A stretch of DNA of 64,000 nucleotides from Jeotgalibacillus soli (GCF_000829435.1 NZ_JXRP01000018.1:1-64000), one strand, 5' to 3'. Shown: positions 8,052 to 16,831, numbered from the stretch's first letter. The notes: a model not told the origin generated them from the sequence alone. Numbers and translations: made by a program.

Positions 8052-10157
8052 ATGTTGCCGCCTTTGATTGGTGATCGTTTAGATTTACCGAACAATTATA
8101 ATAATCGGGAGCTAAGCTGGCTTGCTTTTAATGAACGGGTATTATACGAATCGCTGGATAATTCAAACCCGCTGTTGGAAAAGTTGAAGTTTTTAGCGAT
8201 CTTTAGTTCGAATTTGGACGAGTTTTTCATGGTTCGGGTTGCCGGTCTAAAAGATCAGGTGAAGGCAGGCTTTAATAAACCCGAAAACAAAGCAGGAATG
8301 ACCCCAAAAGAGCAGTTGGAGGAAATTTCAAAATATAATCACCAACTGGTAGAACTTCAGGATGAGACTTTTCTTACTAAACTTCTTCCGGAGCTTGAAC
8401 GTGAAAGAATCTTTTTTAAGGAAATGGGCGAATTAACGGAAGACCAGCTCATTTATTTAGAAAGGTTTTTTGATGACCAGGTGTTTCCTGTCTTGACTCC
8501 AATGGCAGTTGATGCATACAGACCTTTTCCAATGATGTTAAATAAAAGTCTTAATTTAATTATTCGTTTAGAAAATATTGACATAGTCGAGGACGAACAT
8601 ATCGTGAAGGTTGCCTTAGTACAGGTGCCAGCCGTATTAAATAGGTTTATCCGTATTCCTTCTGAAAAGACGGATACATTTGTTTTACTGGAAGATGTCA
8701 TGATGCATTTTATGTGGAAAATGTTTGTTGGGTATCAGGTGAAATCCATTAGTTTGTTTCGAATAACCCGCAATGCAGACCTAACGATTCATGAGGAAGG
8801 TGCTCGAGACCTTTTGTTAGAAATTGAAAAGGAATTAAAGAAAAGAAAATGGGGGTCCGCAGTACGATTAGAACTACAGGATCAAGGCATGGACAGTGAC
8901 ATGCTTGAATATTTGCTGGAAGAGCTAGAAATTCATGAAGGTGATGTCTATTCCGTAAAAGGTCCGTTGGATCTTACGTTTCTTTTTCAGTTTGTTAAAG
9001 CTGTTCAGTTGAATAGAGATCATCTATTATTTGAGTCATTTATCCCACAGCCGCCAGAGGATCTTTCATCTCATGAGAATTTATTCGAAAAAGCGCTCCA
9101 GCAGGATTTGTTTTTTCATCATCCGTATGAATCCTTTGGTCCGATTGTAGATTTTGTCAGCGATGCAGCAGACGATCCTGACGTTTTAGCGATCAAACAA
9201 ACGCTATATCGAGTCAGTGGCGGTTCCCCTGTTATTGAAGCACTGAAAAGGGCAGCAGAAAATGGGAAGCAAGTCACAGTTCTCGTAGAGCTGAAGGCTC
9301 GGTTTGACGAAGAGAATAATGTCCAATGGGCGAAAGAGCTTGAACAAGCCGGTTGTCACGTGATTTATGGAATGAATTTTTTAAAAACACATAGTAAAAT
9401 CACGTTAGTTGTTAGAAGAAGAAATGGGAAAATTGAACGTTTTGTTCATTTAGGGACTGGAAATTATAATGATCAAACGGCAAAGTTATATACAGATATG
9501 GCGATCATTACAACAAAAAGAAATTTTGGTGTTGATGCAACAAATTTTTTCAATTACTTAAGCGGTTATACAGAAAAACCGAGCTACCACCATCTTGTTG
9601 TAGCACCATATAGTATTCGTGATGAATTTTGCAAACTTGTCGATCAAGAGATCAAAAGTCATAAACAATTTGGAAACGGATTAATTATGGCCAAAATGAA
9701 TTCTCTTACAGATAAGGAATTGATCATGAAATTATATGAAGCATCCTGTGCAGGTGTCAAGGTTAATTTAATCGTTCGTGGGATTTGCTGTCTCCGCCCG
9801 GGCATTAAAGGTGTGAGTGAGAACATTCAGGTCCGAAGTATTATTGGGCGTTTTTTAGAGCATAGCAGAATTTATTACTTTTACCACAATGGAGAAGAAA
9901 ACATCTATTTATCCTCTGCAGATTTAATGACAAGAAATATGGAGAAAAGGGTCGAGATATTATTTCCAATCCATGATGCTATTCATAAAGTAAGATTGTT
10001 GTCAATATTAGAGCTTCAAATGAGTGATAATCAGAAAGCGCGCTATCAGGATGCCAATGGACGCTATCATTATGTGGATCAATCATTATCGATCCCTATT
10101 CATTCTCAGCAGGTATTATTACGAGAGGCTTATCGATTAAGGGAAGATGAAGAATAA
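8052..10157 (+). CDS. ppk1: Polyphosphate kinase 1
   Basis: A 701-residue protein with the four-domain Ppk1 layout: N-terminal domain starting NRELSWLAFNERVL, head domain, and two phospholipase-D-like catalytic domains. The autophosphorylated histidine lies in THSKITLV (about residue 446), and a second conserved histidine in LEHSRIYYF (about residue 602). VHLGTGNYND is also diagnostic. The enzyme reversibly transfers the gamma phosphate of ATP to polyphosphate at the membrane face. It probably shares a transcript with ppx; the gap between them is AT-rich with no terminator. AAGGATG precedes the ATG. Confidence 0.94.
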   Translation: MLPPLIGDRLDLPNNYNNRELSWLAFNERVLYESLDNSNPLLEKLKFLAIFSSNLDEFFMVRVAGLKDQVKAGFNKPENKAGMTPKEQLEEISKYNHQLVELQDETFLTKLLPELERERIFFKEMGELTEDQLIYLERFFDDQVFPVLTPMAVDAYRPFPMMLNKSLNLIIRLENIDIVEDEHIVKVALVQVPAVLNRFIRIPSEKTDTFVLLEDVMMHFMWKMFVGYQVKSISLFRITRNADLTIHEEGARDLLLEIEKELKKRKWGSAVRLELQDQGMDSDMLEYLLEELEIHEGDVYSVKGPLDLTFLFQFVKAVQLNRDHLLFESFIPQPPEDLSSHENLFEKALQQDLFFHHPYESFGPIVDFVSDAADDPDVLAIKQTLYRVSGGSPVIEALKRAAENGKQVTVLVELKARFDEENNVQWAKELEQAGCHVIYGMNFLKTHSKITLVVRRRNGKIERFVHLGTGNYNDQTAKLYTDMAIITTKRNFGVDATNFFNYLSGYTEKPSYHHLVVAPYSIRDEFCKLVDQEIKSHKQFGNGLIMAKMNSLTDKELIMKLYEASCAGVKVNLIVRGICCLRPGIKGVSENIQVRSIIGRFLEHSRIYYFYHNGEENIYLSSADLMTRNMEKRVEILFPIHDAIHKVRLLSILELQMSDNQKARYQDANGRYHYVDQSLSIPIHSQQVLLREAYRLREDEE

Positions 10158-10294
10158 AATTTAATGTCTCATACTATTAGCAAAATTATATACCTTACAG
10201 TATTACTAAAGTTCTATTTACATTCATTTCATATTTCAACTTTTGATATAATTGTGGATATGTGTCCATAATAAAGAAGGATCTGGGGACAGTT

Positions 10295-11161
10295 TCAGGT
10301 CTTTCTTTTTAATGTGATAATAGAAATTTCTGGTGTAGATAATAAACGAAAAGGCATTCTTGTAGTGCCAAGACCGCGATTTACATAGATAGAGGTTGGT
10401 CGATCACCCTCGATTAAGTCATAGCGTCCTTCTATGTAATTCTCAGCGTAGGGTGGAACAATAAGAGCTCCGAAGAACGGGATTTGTATTTGGCCTCCAT
10501 GACTATGGCCGCTTAACTGCAGGTCAAATTTCCCTGCCAAGTCTGCCAGATCCGGAGCATGGGATAGAAAAATATGAAAGGGATCATCTTCAATCATATT
10601 AAAAATTGAAGTGAAATCGGGTCTTCCCAACATGGGCTCATCAATACCGGAAAGTAAAATGTCATCATTCCCCTTCTTGATTTTTACAAATTCATTTCTC
10701 AAAAGGGAAAAACCAGCTTTTTGCATTAATTCAGCATAGAGATCAGTTCCATAGCCCCCATGATCGTGATTACCATATACCGCATATTTCCCTAAAGGTG
10801 CAGAAAGAGGAGCCAGCAATGAAGGCAGGTCATGTATTCGACTATATTGATTTGGCTTATCGATCAAATCTCCAGTGAAAACAATCAAGTCAGGTTTATA
10901 CGACTGAATAATTTGGACATGTTTTTTTAATTGCCGTTTAGAGTAGTGATACCCAATATGAGTATCACTAAATTGTACAATTTTGATTCCGTTAAATCGC
11001 AGAGGTACCGCCTCCGATTCAAATGATAGGGCAGATATCGCCAGTCGGTTCGGTTCAATATACCTTGCGTAGACATAACCCCAAAATCCAATTACGATAG
11101 ATCCAAGAAGGCAAGCAGTGACTTTTTTTAAAAAGGTTCTTCTCGACATCTTTTCGATCAT
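10295..11161 (-). CDS. ykuE: Tat-exported metallophosphoesterase YkuE
   Basis: About 288 residues. The N-terminus MIEKMSRRTFLKK with a following hydrophobic stretch is a twin-arginine signal. The calcineurin-like phosphoesterase motifs appear in order: FSDTHIG, TGDLID, GNHDHGG, LSHAPD and SGHSHGGQ, supplying the dimetal ligands. B. subtilis YkuE is a wall-associated Tat substrate with the same motifs. I set the start at the ATG at 11161, nine bases after AAGGGTG; the in-frame ATG at 11182 lies upstream of that site. The gene is convergent with ppk. Confidence 0.88.
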   Translation of the reverse strand: MIEKMSRRTFLKKVTACLLGSIVIGFWGYVYARYIEPNRLAISALSFESEAVPLRFNGIKIVQFSDTHIGYHYSKRQLKKHVQIIQSYKPDLIVFTGDLIDKPNQYSRIHDLPSLLAPLSAPLGKYAVYGNHDHGGYGTDLYAELMQKAGFSLLRNEFVKIKKGNDDILLSGIDEPMLGRPDFTSIFNMIEDDPFHIFLSHAPDLADLAGKFDLQLSGHSHGGQIQIPFFGALIVPPYAENYIEGRYDLIEGDRPTSIYVNRGLGTTRMPFRLLSTPEISIITLKRKT

Positions 11162-11345
11162 ACTTATCATCACCCTTGTCATTTTTCTGGGAATGCAGCT
11201 TGCCCTATTATAATCAGGGAACAGCTAATTTGTATATGGATAATAAGGATGATCAAGATTTCCTTTATATTGACATATGGTCAAACCTGATATACGGTAT
11301 CATTATCGTAGATTTTGAACGAAAAAGACAAAGGGGTTTATAACC

Positions 11346-11570
11346 GTGAAAAAAGGTATTCAGCTTGACATATTGCGTATTCCCACAGCTCAGGGAACGA
11401 TTATCGTTTATACAGAAGGCTTTAAGGATGAAGGTTCAAGAGGTCGGGTGTTTGCAGAAATGAACGGTCAATCTGTTTCTTCTGCTGGCCACAATCGTAA
11501 ACGCACGATTGTTAGGACGATCGCACAGCTTCATCAAAAGCTTTCCATGTCCCAAGATTTATCGCAATAA
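11346..11570 (+). CDS. Small conserved hypothetical protein (74 aa)
   Basis: A 74-residue soluble basic protein starting at GTG, with AAGGGG ten bases upstream. It begins MKKGIQLDILRIPTAQ and has a central SRGRVFAEMNG stretch followed by a basic SSAGHNRKRTIVRTI segment that may be helical. I do not recognise the family. It lies between ykuE (divergent) and fadH (same strand) and is closed by a perfect 19-bp inverted repeat, so it is probably monocistronic. Codon use resembles that of its neighbours. Confidence 0.6.
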   Translation: MKKGIQLDILRIPTAQGTIIVYTEGFKDEGSRGRVFAEMNGQSVSSAGHNRKRTIVRTIAQLHQKLSMSQDLSQ

Positions 11571-11614
11571 TATCAAAACACCTTATGACTATTATGTCAT
11601 AAGGTGTTTTGATA
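11571..11614 (+). terminator. Perfect 19-bp inverted repeat, terminator overlapping the fadH -35 box
   Basis: TATCAAAACACCTTATGAC and its exact complement flank a six-base loop. The right arm ends in TTTTGATA, which also supplies a TTGATA -35 hexamer for fadH. Confidence 0.75.
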
Positions 11615-11658
11615 TTTAGGGAATAAATATGGTACTATTGTGAGTGAATATTCATTCA
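11609..11658 (+). promoter_or_regulatory. fadH promoter with FadR-type operator
   Basis: TTGATA (11609-11614), an 18-base spacer and TACTAT (11633-11638) form a plausible sigma-A promoter. Immediately after the -10, TGAGTGAATATTCATTCA (11641-11658) matches the B. subtilis FadR consensus TGAATGAMTANTCATTCA at 17 of 18 positions. In this position FadR would block transcription until long-chain acyl-CoA is present. Confidence 0.8.
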
Positions 11659-11679
11659 TTAATGATTGGGGGGCTTCAT

Positions 11680-12444
11680 ATGGGAGAAAAAGTTATTATT
11701 ATCACCGGTGGTTCAAATGGGATGGGGAAATACATGGCCAGCCGCTTTGTAAAGGATGGTCACGCTGTTTTAATCACAGGCAGGGATGAAGAAAAACTTG
11801 AATCAGCTCAAAAGGAATTACAGAGTGAAAAGGGGAAAATAGAGCATTTTCAAATGGACGTTCGTCAACCTGAAATGGCGGAAGAAATGATTAAGGAAGC
11901 TGTGAGGAAGTTTGGTCGTGTAGATGGGCTGGTTAACAATGCAGCAGGAAATTTTATATGCCCAGTTGAAAAGCTATCTCCGAATGGCTGGAAATCAGTC
12001 ATTGATATTGTGTTAAATGGCACATTTTATTGCTCCAAGGCAACGGGTGCTTATTGGATTGAAAATGGTATTAAAGGGAGCATTATAAATATGGTTGCGA
12101 CGTATGCCTGGAATGCTGGAGCGGGTGTTGCCCATTCTGCTGCTGCTAAGGCTGGTGTACTATCGTTGACTAGAACGCTGGCTGTTGAATGGGGACATCA
12201 ATATGGAATTCGAGCAAACGCTATTGCACCTGGTCCAATCGAACGAACAGGGGGAGCTGACAAACTTTGGGAGTCTGAGGAAGCAGCGGAACGAACGCTG
12301 GCTTCAGTTCCTCTTGGAAGGCTAGGTACACCTGAAGAGATTGCAGCACTTGCAGCATTTTTATTTTCTGATGAAGCTGGCTATATTAATGGTGACTGTA
12401 TTACGATGGATGGCGGACAATGGCTAAATCGATTTCCTTTTTAG
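11680..12444 (+). CDS. fadH: 2,4-dienoyl-CoA reductase, SDR family (FadH/YkuF)
   Basis: A 254-residue short-chain dehydrogenase/reductase. The NAD(P)-binding GGSNGMG motif is near the N-terminus, NNAAG follows near residue 90, and the C-terminal YINGDCITMDGGQWL is typical of the FadH branch. It matches B. subtilis YkuF/FadH closely (INNAAGNFICP, NAIAPGPIERTGGA). It reduces dienoyl-CoA intermediates during beta-oxidation of unsaturated fatty acids. The catalytic tyrosine position reads AHSAAAKAG here, as in the 2,4-dienoyl reductase subgroup that lacks the usual YxxxK. The start at ATG 11680 follows TTGGGGGG; the upstream GTG at 11644 lies inside the operator. Confidence 0.9.
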   Translation: MGEKVIIITGGSNGMGKYMASRFVKDGHAVLITGRDEEKLESAQKELQSEKGKIEHFQMDVRQPEMAEEMIKEAVRKFGRVDGLVNNAAGNFICPVEKLSPNGWKSVIDIVLNGTFYCSKATGAYWIENGIKGSIINMVATYAWNAGAGVAHSAAAKAGVLSLTRTLAVEWGHQYGIRANAIAPGPIERTGGADKLWESEEAAERTLASVPLGRLGTPEEIAALAAFLFSDEAGYINGDCITMDGGQWLNRFPF

Positions 12445-12501
12445 TTAAATGAATGAAATCATGAAACTAATGCATCCTAACTAGAAAAGGATGTGGTTTG
12501 A

Positions 12502-12735
12502 TTGAGCCAGTGGATGATCATATTAGCAATTGTTTTTCTTATAATAAGTGTTATTGCAGCTGTTATGACATTAAAAATAACAGCAGGTCAATCGGATGGG
12601 AAAAACGAAAAGGACGATTCAATACCGGAAGGACCTGGGAGACATCGTGTTACATTAAACCCCATTTTCTTAACGTATATTTTTGCAGCCGTATTAAGCT
12701 TAGGTTATATTATGTATTGGATGTTTAAAACATAA
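12502..12735 (+). CDS. Small two-helix membrane protein (77 aa)
   Basis: A 77-residue protein starting at TTG, with AAGGATGTGG upstream. It has a hydrophobic helix at about residues 4-25 (MIILAIVFLIISVIAAVMTL), a charged loop (SDGKNEKDDSIPEGPGRHR), and a second helix at about 54-75. I do not recognise a function. It follows fadH by 57 bp and ends in a strong terminator, so it may be cotranscribed with fadH and under FadR. The overlapping +2 frame beginning at 12498 is a shadow without membrane character. Confidence 0.6.
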   Translation: MSQWMIILAIVFLIISVIAAVMTLKITAGQSDGKNEKDDSIPEGPGRHRVTLNPIFLTYIFAAVLSLGYIMYWMFKT

Positions 12736-12787
12736 AAGCCAGCGTAGGAAAGATGTTTACATACATTCTTTCCTACACTGGCTTTTA
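12734..12787. terminator. Bidirectional terminator
   Basis: A 20-base inverted repeat (AAAAGCCAGCGTAGGAAAGA against its complement with one mismatch) and a 13-base loop. It has A and T runs on both sides and separates the small membrane gene from the convergent glutaredoxin-like gene. Confidence 0.88.
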
Positions 12788-12789
12788 GA

Positions 12790-13032
12790 TTAGCTGGATA
12801 TATTTAATTTTAGTGCAAGTTCTTCTAAATTGTATCCGCGAATAATATGTTTATCATCGACAACCACTGTAGGTGTGGAGTAAGAGGATAACTGGTTAAT
12901 CATGTATTGACGTGAGGAATCATCTGTCTTTATATTTTTTTCCTGAAACTGAATATGGTTAGCGTTTAAAAACCGTTTTACAACTTCACAAGGCGGGCAT
13001 TCCGGCTGAGTATACAGTACAACCTTTTGCAA
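12790..13032 (-). CDS. Glutaredoxin-family protein
   Basis: An 80-residue glutaredoxin fold with the redox motif CPPC in TQPECPPCEVVK and the cis-proline segment STPTVVVDD. The C-terminal glycine-containing IIRGYNLEEL fits the glutathione-binding region of the family, although Bacillaceae use bacillithiol or thioredoxin systems. The TTG at 13032 is preferred because AGGAAGTGATC stands just before it; the GTG at 13041 lies within that site. It is transcribed convergently toward the fadH-linked gene. Confidence 0.75.
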   Translation of the reverse strand: MQKVVLYTQPECPPCEVVKRFLNANHIQFQEKNIKTDDSSRQYMINQLSSYSTPTVVVDDKHIIRGYNLEELALKLNISS

Positions 13033-13573
13033 GCAGATCACTTCCTGACTATATTAATTTGTTTCCTTTCTTTGTATCTATTAGTTTGTAGTATGTTTGC
13101 TTGTGTGTCAAAACATATGCAATTATTCCAATTCATTAACCGCCTGTTATTAATAGTCCGGTGACGGATAGGAGAGCTATTTGGTACAATCATTCAGGTA
13201 AACATTCTAATTGGCTGATAGATCATATAGAAAGACTGCAGGAAATTCTCAGATTTTAAAGAATAATAGACTGAATATCAAAAGAGTGTTCACATTTAAA
13301 AAGTTATGGTATAGTATTCCTTGTTTTGTGATGATCGGATTAGGGAAACATGAAGATAATTGATTTCAACAGATTACAATTGGTGGCGTGGGACAGATCG
13401 GCGGCGTTCACAGATTGATTGTCATCAATTGATGTTACTATCCAAGTGCTGCAACTGACTTTAAAGTGATTTAGATCAGATGAGGTCACAACTCTATATG
13501 CGAGCAGCAAATATTAATGGGAAAACAATGATGTGAAATGTCATTTAATTTATTTGGAAGGGAGAATAAACAT
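13033..13573 (+). other. 540-bp stretch upstream of ykuJ: promoter and possible 22-codon ORF
   Basis: No long gene is present. TTCACA (13289-13294) with an extended -10 TGGTATAGT (13307-13315) looks like a promoter. About 30 bases further, an ATG at 13350 preceded by AGGGAAAC opens a 22-codon frame (MKIIDFNRLQLVAWDRSAAF...) ending at 13418. The remaining 150 bases before ykuJ show nothing convincing. The stretch could be a long ykuJ leader or a decayed gene. Confidence 0.35.
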
Positions 13574-13825
13574 ATGTCTCAGTTAATGGGGATTATTCAA
13601 CGTTTAAAAACGTTGCAAGAGCAAGATGATAGTGGGGATATACAATCAAGATTCTTCGAAGTTAACGGAAAAAGGATCTGTCAGGTAAAGTACTTTTCTG
13701 CTACTGATACGTTTGAGCTTGAAGTTTACAGTAAAGACAAAAAACCTCAAAAATATCCGTTTGATAATATCGACATGACAGCAATTGAAATATATGAACT
13801 GCTGCAAGAAGAAAATGAGCTATAG
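13574..13825 (+). CDS. ykuJ: Conserved small protein YkuJ
   Basis: 83 residues beginning MSQLMGIIQRLKTLQEQ, with the conserved core RFFEVNGKRICQVKYF and YPFDNIDMTAIEIYELLQ, as in B. subtilis YkuJ. The function is unknown; it is an acidic soluble protein with alpha/beta character. The ATG at 13574 follows GGAAGGGAG with good spacing; the in-frame ATG at 13538 lies before that site and adds a non-conserved segment. In B. subtilis ykuJ is followed by ykuK, ykzF and ykuL; here only the ykuL equivalent remains downstream. Confidence 0.85.
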   Translation: MSQLMGIIQRLKTLQEQDDSGDIQSRFFEVNGKRICQVKYFSATDTFELEVYSKDKKPQKYPFDNIDMTAIEIYELLQEENEL

Positions 13826-13826
13826 A

Positions 13827-13857
13827 AGAGAGCCGGTGCTTCCGGTTCTTTTTTTTT
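13827..13857 (+). terminator. Terminator after ykuJ
   Basis: AGAGCCGG and CCGGTTCT pair around TGCTT, followed by eight or more T residues. Confidence 0.85.
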
Positions 13858-13958
13858 GACCACAATTCATATGAAAAGACATGTGTGACGTTCTGCCTTA
13901 ATGGGTAATGTATGGTATGATGATAGAGGAAAGTATTTGAAAAAAGGGGTATATTGCG

Positions 13959-14408
13959 ATGATTTCAATAGATCATAAAGACTTTTTAGAAATGTCAATT
14001 GAACAATTTATTATCCCATCTGAAAAAATTGCGCATGTGCAGATGAGCAATACGCTTGAGCATGCGATATTGCTCTTAACAAAGAGTGGTTATTCAGCGA
14101 TTCCAGTACTGGACACAGCTTATCATTTAAAGGGATTAGTAAGCTCTCAGCTAATAACAGATTCCATTTTAGGGCTTGAACGTATTGAATTTGAACGACT
14201 TGATGAGAAAAAGGTGGAGGATGTTATGCAGACGGATATTCCCCATCTTAAACCAACCGATCAATTTCAATATGCCTTAAATTTATTGGTTAATCATCCA
14301 TTTTTGTGCGTGATGGATGAAAAAGGGTATTTTGTGGGACTGATGACTAGACGAGTCATGCTTAAACAATTACAACGCCATATACATAGACAAATTCAGC
14401 GGTCTTAA
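13959..14408 (+). CDS. darB: CBS-domain c-di-AMP receptor DarB (CbpB/YkuL)
   Basis: 149 residues made of two CBS motifs (about 15-70 and 85-140), matching B. subtilis YkuL/DarB in length and ends (ISIDHKDFLEMS... and MTRRVMLKQLQR). In B. subtilis the apo protein binds the (p)ppGpp synthetase Rel and pyruvate carboxylase PycA and stimulates both when c-di-AMP and potassium are low; c-di-AMP binding releases it. The pycA gene lies 45 kb downstream in this window. AAAGGGG precedes the ATG. It follows the ykuJ terminator, so it should have its own promoter. Confidence 0.88.
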   Translation: MISIDHKDFLEMSIEQFIIPSEKIAHVQMSNTLEHAILLLTKSGYSAIPVLDTAYHLKGLVSSQLITDSILGLERIEFERLDEKKVEDVMQTDIPHLKPTDQFQYALNLLVNHPFLCVMDEKGYFVGLMTRRVMLKQLQRHIHRQIQRS

Positions 14409-14425
14409 TTAGTGGGTAACAAGCC

Positions 14426-15931
14426 ATGAACGCAGCAGAAGAAAAACAGAAAAGACTGAAATACCGGCCATTTATTTTAGCCTCCGTCATGCTTGCTATG
14501 TTCGTCGGTGCGATTGAAGCGACAATCGTTTCCACTGCAATGCCAGCAATTGCAGCTGACCTTGGAGGATTTCAATTGTACAGCTGGGTATTTGCTTCCT
14601 ATTTACTGATGAGTACTGTCACTGTATTAATTTATGGCAGACTTTCCGATTTATTCGGCAGAAGACCCGTTATGACATTTGGAATGCTCTTATTTTTAGG
14701 CGGCTCCATTTTGTGTGGATTTGCTCCAAACATGGAGTGGCTGATTGCCTTCCGATTTATTCAGGGACTTGGAGCAGGCGCAGTTCTGCCGATCGCAACG
14801 ACCATTGTTGGGGATATCTATTCAAAAGAAGAAAGAGCAAAAATTCAAGGGTATTTATCTAGTGTTTGGGGTATTTCAGCCGTTATAGGTCCGGTAATTG
14901 GTGGTCTATTAGTGGTAACAGCAGGCTGGCAATATGTTTTTTGGGTGAATATTCCACTAGGCCTTCTTTCATTAATTGGATTATGGGTGTTTTTAAAAGA
15001 AAATGTTGAAAAGAAAAAGCATCATATTGATTACAAGGGGACGATATTACTTACAGCTGGACTGAGTATTTTACTTTATATACTCGTGGAAGGCGGGGGG
15101 GCGGTTTCCTGGACATCATGGATCATTTTTGCACTTTTAGCGGGAGCAGCATTTTTTTTGACATGGTTTATCCATCACGAGCTGCATACGGAAGATCCGA
15201 TGATGTCTTTTTCCATTTGGAAGAATAGATCTATCTTAATTGCAAATATTGTTTCACTTGCTACCGGTGTGCTACTTATTGGTATTTCAAGCTATTTGCC
15301 AGCGTTTGTAACAGGGGTGATGGAACAAAGTGCTAGAGTTGCTGGTTTTACGCTAACAGCGATGTCAATCGGATGGCCGATATCAGCGATCATTGCAGGA
15401 AAGATGCTAATACGAATCGGCTATTATCGGACCTCTCTAATCGGTGGCCTTTTTCTTGTATTAGGTACTATTTCATTTGTATTAATGGAGCCAGTTCATG
15501 GGCCATTATGGGCTGCCATGTCTTCCTTTTTTGTTGGAGTAGGCATGGGGTTCACTAGCACATCATTTATCGTTTCCATTCAAAGTGCAGTCGCCTGGAA
15601 TCAAAGAGGTGCAGCTACTGCCGCAAATATTTTTATGCGTAATTTGGGGAGTACGGTTGGTGTCGCTTTGCTTGGGGGCATCTTAAATAATCAATTGCGG
15701 TCTTCCTTCGAAGAAAGTTCTATAGATGAGGTTCAATCGTTTGATGTAGATTCAGTAAATGAATTGTTAACGGCTGAAGGCAGAAATAATCTTGCTCCCG
15801 ATGTACTAGATTCACTGCAGCAGGCCATGATAAGCGGATTAAATGATGTCTATTCAGTAGTATTAGCAGTCGCAGTTCTGAGTTTAGCATTAATTCTTTT
15901 TTTGCCAAGAAAAGATAATGAGGAGTTATAG
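14426..15931 (+). CDS. MFS multidrug efflux protein, DHA2 (14-helix) family
   Basis: 501 residues with about fourteen hydrophobic helices. The N-terminal IEATIVSTAMPAIAADLGG is the DHA2 signature, followed by motif A (GRLSDLFGRRPVM) and the antiporter motif C region (GPVIGGLLVV). Such proteins expel drugs or toxic metabolites in exchange for protons; the substrate cannot be read here. The gene follows darB by 17 bp with only a weak ribosome site (GTGGGTAAC) and stops 12 bp before ccpC. This three-gene arrangement suggests cotranscription with the LysR regulator downstream. Confidence 0.86.
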   Translation: MNAAEEKQKRLKYRPFILASVMLAMFVGAIEATIVSTAMPAIAADLGGFQLYSWVFASYLLMSTVTVLIYGRLSDLFGRRPVMTFGMLLFLGGSILCGFAPNMEWLIAFRFIQGLGAGAVLPIATTIVGDIYSKEERAKIQGYLSSVWGISAVIGPVIGGLLVVTAGWQYVFWVNIPLGLLSLIGLWVFLKENVEKKKHHIDYKGTILLTAGLSILLYILVEGGGAVSWTSWIIFALLAGAAFFLTWFIHHELHTEDPMMSFSIWKNRSILIANIVSLATGVLLIGISSYLPAFVTGVMEQSARVAGFTLTAMSIGWPISAIIAGKMLIRIGYYRTSLIGGLFLVLGTISFVLMEPVHGPLWAAMSSFFVGVGMGFTSTSFIVSIQSAVAWNQRGAATAANIFMRNLGSTVGVALLGGILNNQLRSSFEESSIDEVQSFDVDSVNELLTAEGRNNLAPDVLDSLQQAMISGLNDVYSVVLAVAVLSLALILFLPRKDNEEL

Positions 15932-15943
15932 AGGAGGCAGTTG

Positions 15944-16831
15944 ATGAACCGATCAGACTATCGCCTGTTGGTTGTCTTAGCGCAAGAAATGAATATGCGG
16001 AAAGCTGCGGAGCGATTGTTTGTGTCACAGCCTGCTCTTTCACAGCGTCTGCAAAGCATTGAAAAAGAATGGCAGCAGCCTCTTTTTCTCCGGTCACAAA
16101 AAGGACTTACCATGACACCTGCTGGGGAAACGGTTGTTCAGCTGGCAAAGGAGATGCAGTCAAAAGAAGAACTGGTAAAGGAACAGCTTCAGTCAATGGA
16201 TACAAAAGTGTATGGAACACTTAAAATCGCCTGTGCTTCTATTGTCGGTCAAAACTGGCTGCCAAAAGTACTTAAACGATTCGTAGAAAAAAACCCACAT
16301 GCACGAATCTCACTTATTACTGGCTGGAGCAGCGAAATTTTACAGGCAGTGTATGATGGGGATGTACATATTGGAATCATAAGAGGAACACCAGATTGGA
16401 AGGGACCGAAGATGCATTTGTTTCAAGATCGATTATTTTTAGTTGATCGTGAAATAAAGGGAATTGAAGATATACACAAAACGTCGAGGCCCTTTATTCA
16501 GTTCAAAAGTGACTCAACTTACTATCAGGAAATTCAAGACTGGTGGCATCAGCATTTTCAAAGCACACCCCGTCAAAGCATCTTTGTTGATCAAATAGAA
16601 ACGTGCAAGCAAATGGCGTTAAATGGAATTGGCTATGCAATCTTACCATCCATAACATTAACTGGGGCAGAAAAAGAAATTAATAAAATCCCGCTTCAAA
16701 CAGAAGGAGAAACAGCGCTCAAGCGTGATACATGGCTGCTAGGCTATCAATCTGCTTTTGAGCTTCCTCAGGTGGAAGCTTTTGTTCAAGTTGTTCAGCA
16801 ATATTTAACTGAAATGAAGCTGGAACAATGA
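15944..16831 (+). CDS. ccpC: LysR-type regulator CcpC
   Basis: 295 residues: a winged helix-turn-helix (about 1-60, RKAAERLFVSQPALSQRLQ) followed by a periplasmic-binding-like sensor domain. It agrees with B. subtilis CcpC over long stretches (ITGWSSEIL, IQFKSDSTYYQEIQ, VDQIETCKQMALNGIGYAILPS). CcpC senses citrate and represses citB and citZ in B. subtilis. The ATG at 15944 is preceded by GAGGAGG; a TTG three bases earlier is the alternative. It lies 12 bp after the DHA2 carrier, unlike in B. subtilis. Confidence 0.87.
   Translation: MNRSDYRLLVVLAQEMNMRKAAERLFVSQPALSQRLQSIEKEWQQPLFLRSQKGLTMTPAGETVVQLAKEMQSKEELVKEQLQSMDTKVYGTLKIACASIVGQNWLPKVLKRFVEKNPHARISLITGWSSEILQAVYDGDVHIGIIRGTPDWKGPKMHLFQDRLFLVDREIKGIEDIHKTSRPFIQFKSDSTYYQEIQDWWHQHFQSTPRQSIFVDQIETCKQMALNGIGYAILPSITLTGAEKEINKIPLQTEGETALKRDTWLLGYQSAFELPQVEAFVQVVQQYLTEMKLEQ

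Noticed and set aside
11641-11658. Start of fadH at GTG 11644
   Set aside because: It lies in the FadR operator and before the Shine-Dalgarno site; ATG 11680 fits the family length of 254 residues.
12498-12728. 76-codon frame overlapping the small membrane protein downstream of fadH
   Set aside because: The frame at 12502 has two clean membrane helices and a Shine-Dalgarno site; the other is rich in Cys/Tyr/Asn without pattern.
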